A DNA stretch of 64,000 nt, taken from contig RSEH01000003.1 of assembly GCA_006503475.1 (NCBI GenBank), positions 186,001-250,000 on the forward strand. The letters run 5' to 3'. The number at the start of each line of letters is the position of its first letter. The first letter of the stretch is position 1. A program made the position numbers and the translations under genes. The DNA comes from Stentor roeselii. Its lineage: Eukaryota > Ciliophora > Heterotrichea > Heterotrichida > Stentoridae. Below are positions 55,912 to 64,000 of this stretch, piece by piece. The notes under the pieces are model-generated. The model ran no database searches, was not told the DNA's origin, and saw nothing but the letters and a program-made list of their open reading frames with translations.

Positions 55912-58038
55912 TTATCTGAAATAATTTGACTTGCAGTTTGTTCTAACACAAAATTCTGGAGGAACACCATGTGACTCTGCTATTGACTGACAAGGACCTC
56001 CATACTTATCCAGCCTGCCCATAGACATGATCTAAATAAGCCTTACTGTCGCTTTGTAATTTTTTCTCTTGGCTACGATATCAAAAGTCGGGAACCTATT
56101 ATAATTGCCTTGAACATAAAACCCTTTCAAGCTAATCAAAACATTCACTTGAAGTTTTAACTGCTTATATGAATTAGTCCCAAATTCAATTTTAAAGATT
56201 TCATGCGTTTTATTGACTGACAAATGGTAAACGTTATCCAGTCGGTCCAACTTAACCCTATCACAGTACTTCCCTTGAGGATGTAAAGGAAAGTTATAAG
56301 ATAACTTGTTAACTTCTTCTTCAGTCCTCTGGCGAATGATTTTTAAGACGTTTTTAATGATTTTTCTATAATTTTTCAATAAATAAAAGTTAGAACATGG
56401 ACAAAAAAGCATATCTGACTTAAGATCTTCGCAATTCCTAGAATAATTCGCGATTTCACTGAGCCAATCAATACTTTTCCTATTATTCTCTTGAATGCCA
56501 ACTAATGAAAGAATAGTTTTTCTAATATCCGGCTTTGAAGTGAACCTTTTTCTGTTTTCTTCAAGAGCATGATAAGAAAAAGGAAATTGATCCAAAAGAC
56601 TTTTATCAGAAATCACAAACATTGAAGGCAAAGTAGTTTCTTTATAAGCATCAAGCGAATTGTACCAGTCACCATATCTCATTCCATGATCCGCATGAAG
56701 AAATAGAAAAACTTCAGTAAAATTTTTCGTCATTTCGAAGAAATCCTGAAGAAAACTCGTGATATCTGAGTCTAAAGTAGCAGCATGTTGACCAGTACGT
56801 TCATGTCCTGCATTGAGATGAAGATAAATCCACATATTAGTTTCTTTATACATCTCAACAAGTCTTAAAGTATAGTTCAACATGTAAACATGAGTTTGAT
56901 GAGGGCCAAGGCATCTTTGCTCAACATTGACCTTCTCCGTTTTGACCCCTCCATAAACATCAACAAGACAATAAAACTGGCGAATTGCGTAGTCAATGTT
57001 GAGGTCTTCACCAAGAATCCTAGGAAACCATTTATCACAGTCATCAAATCCCATAAACGTCAAGAAACCTTTTTTCTTCAGGTCAGACCAAATAGCGTTC
57101 TTTCCTAGCAAGTCTTTTCCTTCTTTTCCATGAAGCTTGTTCATATAATCAACTCCTCCAAAAATTGGGATCTGGTTATGAACTGAGTCATCTCCAAAAG
57201 TACTATGCATTAAAAAATCATAAACAGCCATATGAGGAAGCAAGTCTTGACTTTCATTTAAAAACTTGACGATTTTAGGAAGTTTCCTGTAAAAATGACG
57301 TCTTGAAAGAGAATCGAGAGTCAATAAAAAAATTATTTTAGGTTTAGTTCCATTTAAGGTCTTCAAATTTCTATCAAATAACTGCTGATCAAAAATCGGA
57401 GCCATGTCCGCATGTTGGATTTCCTTTGGATCAATATCGTATAGTTTAAAATCTTCATCATCTGAAGGATCCAGTCTTGGAAAACTTTTATTCGAGCAGA
57501 AGCCAAGTCCAAAGCTGGAAGGTTTGACAGGTTTTAGTTGATATTTCAGTAATTTAAAGTCCTTTACTGAAGGCTTTAACATTAAATTTTTTCTGTGAAG
57601 AGGTCCTTGAAAATAATATCCGGACTTATCTTCTGGGCAGTTCATTGATATTGTGTTTGAAGTTCGGTTTAGGGATAGTAAGGAATCTGAGATTCCTGTT
57701 ATTGTTGAGCAGGCTGGATATTCAAAGTCTGGAAATACTAATTTGCCCTCTGAGACTGAGTAACCGAAAGACTCTGGAGCGCAGGAATACTTTGAAAGGT
57801 TTAAGTCGCTTGTTTCGTCTATTTGAAGAGAGGTGAAATTGTAAGGATGATTTTCATTTGGAAGGAGAATTACTTCTTCGTAAGACTTTTCTGGAGAATG
57901 CTTCGGGGTTAGAAGAGTGTAGTCTTGATTTGGGTTTTTTAGGGAATGATTTAGTTTCCAGAAAAAGATTTCTTGATTAGTGAGGAAAAGAAAGCTAAGA
58001 ATTGGATAAACTGTAATTAAACAAGCAAATCTTAGCAT
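55912..58038 (-). CDS. DUF229 sulfatase-fold protein
   Basis: With the intron at 56032-56046 removed, the protein has 703 residues. It starts with a signal anchor (CLITVYPILSFLFLTNQEIF). KIIFLLTLDSLSRRHFYRKL and LHADHGMRYGDWYNS are the alkaline-phosphatase-fold marks of the DUF229 family. The extra exon ends in RLDKYGGPCQSIAESHGVPP with more Cys (FCVRTNCKSN), a likely disulfide tail. DUF229 proteins are probably secreted or Golgi enzymes; no substrate is known. Stop at 55912 (TAA). Confidence 0.85.
56032..56046 (-). other. 15-nt intron in DUF229 gene
   Basis: GTAAGGCTTATTTAG on the minus strand, A at position 10. Reading through it would stop at TAG; splicing adds a 38-residue Cys-bearing tail. 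Confidence 0.88.
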
Positions 58039-58540
58039 TTTCTTTATTATAGACTATCTTAATAGTTTAATTATGGGATGATTTTATGAGCTTAAGTGTA
58101 GAATTATCATAAAGGTTTGGGAGCATTCTTTATCAAATACATTTTATCTTTGAATAAGTGATAGATATCTTTAAGTTTTTAGAATTTTTAATCTTAAAGC
58201 AAATTTACAAAAAACTTTTTTTGATTTAAGATTGTAAATAATTCAAGTTTTACTTTATGAAAATGGTTCAGCTGTAGACTGCTTAATTAGTTACTAATTA
58301 ATAGTTTTTTTGTGATATAAAAATTTAAAGACAACTAGATCAATCTGTTTTGTAACTATTTATTTTTATAGCATCCCTATTGATTCTTTTAATCAATATA
58401 TTCTTAGGTAATTTATATACTTGAAGTTAAATGGCAAGCATAATGTTCTAAACAAGTGGTATTTGGAAATTTAATGATCAAGCTATTTTAAGTGTTTTAC
58501 AACTATGTGATCATAAAAGTTGCAAAAAATTTAAAATAAT

Positions 58541-58636
58541 TCATAGTTTTCCTTCAATTATTTGAATGTTTCGGCCAAACTTCATAGATAATTCGTCTAT
58601 TCTGTTATTTACTTGGCTCAGCTCACCCAAGATGCT
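58541..58636 (-). pseudogene. short coding scrap resembling a coiled-coil tail
   Basis: 32 codons reading SILGELSQVNNRIDELSMKF. It is like the tail of the WD40 channel at 37712 in build only (amphipathic helix). No start and no longer frame, so it is probably a fragment of a lost gene. Confidence 0.35.
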
Positions 58637-59449
58637 TAAGCTTTAGTCTTATCCCAACTTTGACTCTAATATTCCAGTTTCTTCATTCTTATACGAATGA
58701 AAACTTAACTCTTATAATAAACTAGTTTTCTATTCACCAAAAGTATTCAAATAAAAATCCCTAATTCATTTTTAGCTTTTATAAACAGAAATTGATTAAC
58801 TTCTATTAAGTGTCTTGTCATTTCTTTGAAATTCTAATACTTTTAAACTTAAATTCATCAAAAGCATATTAAAGGGCAGAGATGCTAAAGTTCAGAATCA
58901 AATAATAGAAAAATAGCTAAAGCCAAAGTTATTTTGAGTATCAAGAGTCAAAGAGTACATTCTTTCAAAGTATCCATAAACTAGCCTATATGAAATACTC
59001 TAGAGTTTCAGAAAAAATATTAAAACGAACAGCTATCTAAAACTTTAGTAAATTTTACTATGGAATAATACGATAAATTTGTTTAAGGGTAAAAATATAT
59101 AAGATTATATATTTTTATCTTATATTCAAAACTTCATCTTAACACTGTGATTAGATATATCTCTAAGTCAAAAAATCTTGAATTATCTATTGATTGGTAT
59201 TGTACTTACAATTCAAAATATAAAAATAGATAATTTCTTTGAAAATAGTCAAATACTTGATTTTAAATATTCCCTAAATATTATTGATTTAATTTTGTTC
59301 CTTAAATAATTAAGTAGTTTCTCAAAGCATTCCTTAGAGTTCATTTTTACACAAGATAGTTTTCATATATAAAGCCATTATAATGTCTATATTTTTAGAT
59401 TTGGCTTACATTGTTATTTCATAAAACTTCAATAAAAGAACTTTATAAC

Positions 59450-59474
59450 TGGCGAAATTATTTCATATATAAAT
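59450..59474 (+). promoter_or_regulatory. PLAC8-type promoter block, copy 2
   Basis: GGCGAAATTAT then TATATAAAT before ATG 59475, same order as the block at 54772. Confidence 0.5.
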
Positions 59475-59825
59475 ATGTCAGACTTTTATGAAAGTCTTTT
59501 TGGGTGTTTTGACGATTGTGGAATATGCTGCATTGGGTTATTATATCCTTGGTGCTTACAAGCATGTGCTGTTTCAAAATCAAAACCAAACGAGTCATGG
59601 GTTCTGCCTCTGTGCACAGCTATATACCTTCCATGCTTCGGCATTGGAATGTGCATCAATAGATCTAATATTAGGACAAATCTAGGTATGCAAGAATCCC
59701 AAGTATCAGACTTTCTCATTTCATGGTGTTGTTCTACGTGCGCTGCTTGCCAGGAATATAGAGAAGTTACCAAGAGATATAATGATCATGCCCAAAATGT
59801 AGGCATGAAAAGTGGATTTGCATAG
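59475..59825 (+). CDS. PLAC8-family cysteine-rich protein, copy 2
   Basis: This 116-residue paralogue of the gene at 54796 shares FYESLFGCFDDCG, AVSKSKP, CINRSNIRTNLGM and CQEYREVTKRYNDHAQN. Some of the Cys of copy 1 are lost (CCIGCFCPC is CCIGLLYPW). So the two copies have drifted apart. Role unknown; in the family PLAC8 proteins are membrane-attached. Stop TAG. Confidence 0.85.
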   Translation: MSDFYESLFGCFDDCGICCIGLLYPWCLQACAVSKSKPNESWVLPLCTAIYLPCFGIGMCINRSNIRTNLGMQESQVSDFLISWCCSTCAACQEYREVTKRYNDHAQNVGMKSGFA

Positions 59826-60069
59826 TTAAGATTATAGATTTTAGTTTTTAGGTTGAATATTATTGGAATTTTCAAGGAAGTTAATATAGCATTTAGTTAT
59901 TTCTAAGGAATTAAATATGAAATTTCTGTACAATTAAGTTATAAACCATTTTTATTTTTATGAGAATTGACAATCTTATTTCATTTTGGTAACTGAAATT
60001 CTTTGTTGATATTTAAATCTATGTATCAATCGTTTCTTATTTAGTAGTCAAATTGAATTAGATTCATAA

Positions 60070-60198
60070 TTTTTTAGACTCAGTGCAGAAGATGGTATTC
60101 AAGTAGATATTGAAAATCCAAATATATCTTATATAGAAAGTAGATCCGCAGTTGTTAAGAGATGTCGAAAGGATAAAGAAGAGAATGCTATCTTATAA
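60070..60198 (+). pseudogene. short coding-like scrap
   Basis: 42 codons with protein-like composition (SAEDGIQVDIENPNISYIES, then RSAVVKRCRKDKEEN) end in TAA. No ATG and no upstream frame, so it is probably an old 3' exon or gene fragment. Family not recognised. Confidence 0.35.
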
Positions 60199-61628
60199 CT
60201 ATCAAACTTAAAAAGAAGATAGATTGATAAATTAATTTATTGAACATACTAACAAACAATCATTATTATAATAACTACTTAGTAACTTATATTGATTTAG
60301 ATCAGTACAGATATGAAAATTAAATATAAAATTATTCCTTTATTATTTGACCATACTAAATAAATTGTACTGATACAATAAAAGGATCATTAAATACAAT
60401 TTCAAATAAGACCTTGAGTGAATAAAATCTATTCAATCTTAATTATTGAGCGTGAATTGGAGAAGAATTATATATAACTTCGATAACTTACTGAATAGAT
60501 TCCTGAATTTTTAAGTCAGAAATATTTAGATTTAATATATTTTCAATAATTTTCTATACAAGTAAATATTAATATTATCTAATCTCAGGAAGTTTTGGAT
60601 TACAGTTGCTATTTATTGAGATTAATATCGAAGATCATCTCCAAATGTATAATATGTAATCGCAGAAGTCAGTCAAAATTTAAAACAGGTAGAATATTAT
60701 TCAGAAAATATACATATAAATAAAATATTGTTTGAAGAAAATTGTGAATTAATAATCCAATCATCTAATTTCATTCACTATATACTCTCAAATATAACTT
60801 TTTGAAAATTTGTATTTAATATTTTAAGTTATTTTAATGGTTGTGGTCTGAAATTAAATTATCCACTTAATTTAATTTCAAATTAGCATAGCGGCATTAT
60901 TTAGAAAGAGTATAGGTGATATTAGCTATTAATATTTAAAAAAATTTTACATCAAGGTTTCAATTACAATAGGAAAAATTCATATAATTAACATTTTATT
61001 AGGTGAAAACTTCATTTTAAAACTAATTTTTCGATCATAAGAATTTATTGAATAACAAAAACCAGCATTTAATAATTAATATTCAGTTGTTGTTTTGAGG
61101 TAGATTACTTGGATTCATTTATAAAAATTTAAAAAATTATTAGCGTTTTTAAATACCATCTTTTATGTGATTATATCTTTAAATCATATATTAAATATCC
61201 TATTCTTTTTAATCATAAAAGAGAAAATTTATTATTTTAACTAGCTCTTGCGAAATATACTTATAGATTGCATTAGTTTAGTTCAATTTAATGGTGATTG
61301 TTTATATTTAATCTGAAAAAGTAGTATTTATAAATGAATTAACAGTTCTTTTTAAGGTAACACTCATGTTAAAATACTTTTAAATGTTAATGAGATGATT
61401 TTAAGTATTTCATATTCCTTTGATATACATAGGTTTATAATATTCTTTGAGTATTGACATAATATATATTTATGAATCTTTAAGTTAACAATAATTTCAG
61501 GAATAATTAACTCGAAAATAGAAATTACTTTATCAATTTGAATTTCTGGTATTAATTTTTTATAATTCAGCACCTATATTCCTTGTTTGATATCTTTCAA
61601 ACATTTATTACAGTTATTGCAATGATAA

Positions 61629-61921
61629 CTACAACCATTCCAATTTTCTAGATATTAAGCTCATAGCTTTGATTTCAGATAAAAGTGACTTGTACAGTTC
61701 CACTGACCTATTCACTTCTTTTCCTTTAGATTCTATTTATCCTCTTCTTAACAGTTAATGTTTTGCTTAAGATGTTGGCGATATCTATAAGGAAATAACT
61801 TTTCTCTTGCTTTACTTGATTCGAATAAATATATTTCCATTCTTTTTTCTTTTAAAAAAGTAATTTCTTGCTCATTTTTTATAAAGTTATGGTAGGAAGA
61901 AACTTTGAAAAAAATTGACCG
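61629..61921 (-). pseudogene. decayed coding region, unknown parent
   Basis: Two protein-like runs lie near each other in different frames: IKNEQEITFLKEKRMEIYLF with SSKAREKLFPYRYRQHLKQN, and KGKEVNRSVELYKSLLSEIK. A third frame nearby holds CSYHCNNCNKC. They are unlike the surrounding AT-rich DNA. Probably one broken gene with several breaks; the family is not recognised. Confidence 0.35.
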
Positions 61922-62251
61922 TCAGTACTTATTGGTGTTGTAAAAGTAGAGGATTTTTCTCTGAAGCCATACTGTAAATAACAAAAATAATTTTTTAAGC
62001 TGATTCATATATTTTATCTTACAGTTCATGAGTCTCCACTACAGAAAATTGCTTTATATGTCACAGCCGTACGTAATCTTGAATTATTAATAAGAATAAA
62101 GTTTTTATTGATGAATTTGTTATTGTTTAATATAAAACTTGATAGATTAAAACACTTTATGATTTCCCTAGATATTACTTTATAGAATATTAAAATGAGA
62201 ATTTATAAAATAGAGAATACTTATTTTTTAACTTTTAGATTTAATAAGATT

Positions 62252-63322
62252 CTAAACTAAGGGTGTTTCTGTTGAAAAGATATTAGCCCTCTCTCTAAGA
62301 TAATTGTTGATTTCTTGAACAATTTTCAATGAGTCAAAGTTGTTATCAGGTAAATTCATAATACGGTCAAAAAGTTCATCAGGAATTTCTTCCTTATATT
62401 GTATCAAATGAAACTTTTTAACAAACTCTAAGCTATATTCAGGATGTCCCTGAAAACTCAACATTTTTCCATTGAATTCCATTCCTTCAACATCACAACT
62501 AATCGAATCATAAATTTTTCTAAACCCTTCAGGAATGACTGAAACACAATCACCATGCGACTCCATGATTGAAAACTTTCTGATACCATTGATTACTTCA
62601 AATCCATAAACATATTCACCAGAAGGATTACTTCGTGTTTCTCCTCCAAAAGCTTTGGCAATCATTTGATGTCCAAAGCAAATCCCAACAATTTTCTTAT
62701 CAAGAATAGAAAACTTTTTTAAAATCTCTAAAAGCTGAAGTTTCCAGTCTTGGCTGAGGTCATAAGAGCAGTGAGTTGACCCAGTGATGATAATTCCTTT
62801 AGCTGAATTCAAAGCTTGAATATCAGGAAATTGTCCTAACGGGACAAAATAATGATTCCATTTTTCAACACCTTCAACAAAAAAACCAGTGAATAGTGCA
62901 TCACATACTCCAGGAGTAAGATCCAAACAATTGAAAAGCAAAAAATCAGGGTTAGGGTGTAAGTCGAAAGCTTTGAATGGCTCGTATTGAAAATCTTTAC
63001 TATTTTTCCATTTTTCGTTCAATATTTCTTCATCTTTTGATGAGACCTGCAACTCTTGACAGTTGTCCAGGATAAATGGGACATATAAATTGGAGTTTAG
63101 ATAAAATGAAAAGAAACTCACATGCTTTAAAACACTTCGAACTCGATCATCAAATAAAAATTTTCCATCAGGCTCTGAGGAAAAACCCTGAGCTTTTAGT
63201 ATGGCAAGACTTGCACTGATGAAATTATTTATGCAAAAATAATCTTCGATAAGTGGAAGTTGGCCGTTCGGTTTGAAAGCTTTCCAGATGCTCTGATATT
63301 TATGATAGACCACTAAATTCAT
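62252..63322 (-). CDS. class I glutamine amidotransferase-like protein
   Basis: This 356-residue protein has an N-terminal domain of unknown fold (about 1-155) and a C-terminal class I GATase domain. IITGSTHCSYD opens it; the nucleophile is C215 in GICFGHQM, and H293 and E295 in FQGHPEYS complete the triad. ESHGDCV is the usual additional conserved patch. Family members hydrolyse glutamine or gamma-glutamyl bonds (GMP-synthase type); free-standing copies act on gamma-glutamyl compounds. ATG 63322 follows TATAA (TATATAAATG). Stop TAG. Confidence 0.82.
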   Translation of the reverse strand: MNLVVYHKYQSIWKAFKPNGQLPLIEDYFCINNFISASLAILKAQGFSSEPDGKFLFDDRVRSVLKHVSFFSFYLNSNLYVPFILDNCQELQVSSKDEEILNEKWKNSKDFQYEPFKAFDLHPNPDFLLFNCLDLTPGVCDALFTGFFVEGVEKWNHYFVPLGQFPDIQALNSAKGIIITGSTHCSYDLSQDWKLQLLEILKKFSILDKKIVGICFGHQMIAKAFGGETRSNPSGEYVYGFEVINGIRKFSIMESHGDCVSVIPEGFRKIYDSISCDVEGMEFNGKMLSFQGHPEYSLEFVKKFHLIQYKEEIPDELFDRIMNLPDNNFDSLKIVQEINNYLRERANIFSTETPLV

Positions 63323-63524
63323 TTATATACCAAAATTATTTTTATATTTTACTTGCTTTTGAAATCAGAATTTGATTTGATATGGATTTACTTTGAGAAG
63401 AGTGATGTTAATGTGATTTCTTCATTTGTTTAAAGTTTTTTCTCACATCTTCTTGAAAAACTAAGATTTTTGTCTTGCTTTTTTTGATATCATCTAAAGT
63501 ACCCTAAACGTAAGTTTAATAGTT

Positions 63525-64000
63525 CTAACAACTTCTATAGTTCTTCGCTTCTTCGATGTTGAGATTCCCTTTGATTGAGTCTTCTAAAGTCTTAGCCGAT
63601 TTGAACATGGTAGCTTCATTTTTTAATGGTAATAGGCCTTTGAATTTATGTAAAATGGAAATTACTAATCTATTATCCAAGCTAACTTCCCTTTATAAAT
63701 TGTTTCTGGGTATCGAGATGTCCATCTGCTTACATATTCATCATAGACTTCGCCAGGCTGGAATTTCTCGAATTTATGAGTCTTCAGGTCCCAAACGTTG
63801 ACTTAGTAATTGATACAAACTTCAATAATTTTTACCTAAGTATCGATTACATAGATCTAATTTGTCGTTTACTGCCTTTTTAGTAAGATACAGGCTTCGT
63901 TATAGATTACGACCTTCGTTGTATGTTACTTCCTTTGTTTTTTATACTCCCTGAATTATTTTCACAATCTTCATTTGGATTACAGTCTTGGTAAAATTTA
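63525..64000 (-). CDS. C-terminal part of a gene with a micro-exon array (5' end outside window)
   Basis: Read on the minus strand. After splicing the array at 63802-64000, the frame runs T-I-G-E-V-P-A-I-Y then VKIIEVFNVWDLKTHKFEKF and QPGEVYDEYVSRWTSRYPET. It either ends at a TAG (63665-63667, after KGKLAWIID) or, through a tentative 17-nt intron at 63670-63686, continues through LHKFKGLLPLKNEATMFKS to a TAG at 63525-63527. The second is preferred because that downstream stretch has coding-like GC and composition. No family is recognised. Confidence 0.55.
63802..64000 (-). other. tandem array of 15-16 nt introns with single-codon exons
   Basis: Nine complete introns lie at 63969-63983, 63951-63965, 63933-63947, 63914-63929, 63895-63910, 63876-63891, 63857-63872, 63836-63850 and 63802-63816; a tenth starts at 63987 and would end one base past the window. 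All run GT to AG with A six bases before the end. The exons between them, 5' to 3', are ACT, ATT, GGA, GAA, GTC, CCT, GCA (3 nt each), then ATCTAT and a 19-nt exon at 63817-63835. Confidence 0.8.

Larger units (their letters stand above)
58039..59474. other. 1.4-kb AT-rich region
   Basis: No complete gene. A minus-strand coding-like scrap at 58541-58636 reads LGELSQVNNRIDELSMKFG, like a coiled-coil tail; it is listed separately. The right end holds the PLAC8 promoter block. Confidence 0.55.
59826..62251. other. 2.4-kb AT-rich region with gene scraps
   Basis: The longest gene-free stretch. Two scraps (60070-60198 on plus; 61629-61921 on minus) look like former coding sequence. No tRNA, rRNA or clear repeat. 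Confidence 0.55.

Noticed and set aside
61364-61573. 69-codon minus-strand frame
   Set aside because: Composition is Ile/Lys/Leu typical of AT-rich non-coding DNA; no start motif.
63787-63801. 15-nt GT..AAG block just after the array (GTTTGGGACCTGAAG)
   Set aside because: No A at position 10; its removal breaks the frame that reads FNVWDLKTHK.
63817-63835. A further 16-nt intron (63820-63835) inside the 19-nt exon of the array
   Set aside because: It would abut the next intron with no exon between and lacks A at the sixth base from its end; keeping it as coding sequence gives a good frame (VKIIEV).
1-64000. tRNA, rRNA, CRISPR arrays and bacterial-type terminators
   Set aside because: None supported by sequence in the gaps. 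No bacterial features are expected in ciliate macronuclear DNA.

Overview
The window looks like macronuclear DNA of a heterotrich ciliate, most likely Stentor or a close relative. Genes are packed and mostly uninterrupted, the standard code reads every long frame, and the introns are only 15-16 nt long. Seven solitary 15-nt introns can be read directly. Each starts with GT, ends with AG and has A at position 10. Each carries or creates an in-frame stop, so the spliced reading repairs the frame. None of about 39 assigned stop codons is TGA. Many start codons sit directly after a TATAA-like motif, as in TATAAATG or TATAATG.

Layout. 1-15.6 kb: the dynein regulatory complex ATPase DRC11 (5' end missing), an ABHD13-like hydrolase, a TMEM41-like VTT protein, a CFAP74-like axonemal protein, an ULK-type kinase, a three-intron helical-repeat protein, a zinc-finger protein, a coiled-coil protein, ribosomal P2, DDX47, a protein of unknown family, a CCT-domain protein and a disordered protein. 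15.8-26.8 kb: a duplicated claudin-like membrane protein, a BORCS8-like protein head-to-head with a 2501-residue IP3-receptor-like channel, a small membrane protein and an FLVCR-like MFS carrier. 26.9-37 kb: a Ubl-ankyrin-PH-AGC kinase, a coiled-coil protein, a truncated hemoglobin lacking its proximal His, a double cathepsin Z-like protein, a RING protein, a coiled-coil protein, PP1 and a secreted Fe/Mn superoxide dismutase. 37.7-44.8 kb: a WD40-ankyrin-TRP-type channel, a ZnT zinc transporter with two introns and a small membrane protein. 44.8-54.4 kb: an SCP-type phosphatase, a PKG-like pseudokinase, a minisatellite segment bounded by a 23-bp direct repeat, a large coiled-coil protein and a CFAP97-like protein. 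54.4-64 kb: a gene-poor AT-rich stretch holding two PLAC8 paralogues, a DUF229 protein, a glutamine amidotransferase and several decayed coding scraps.

The outstanding feature is at the right edge on the minus strand (63802-64000). Nine complete 15-16 nt introns, and what looks like a tenth cut by the window end, lie in tandem. Seven consecutive exons between them are exactly 3 nt, one codon each; the next two are 6 and 19 nt. Splicing them gives an open frame that continues into ordinary coding sequence.

Functionally the window mixes ciliary parts (DRC11, CFAP74-like, CFAP97-like), calcium and ion signalling (IP3R-like, WD40-TRP, cyclic-nucleotide pseudokinase) and housekeeping genes. There is no sign of operons. 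Neighbours are as little as 5-7 bp apart, so promoters and transcript ends must lie at, or inside, neighbouring coding sequence.
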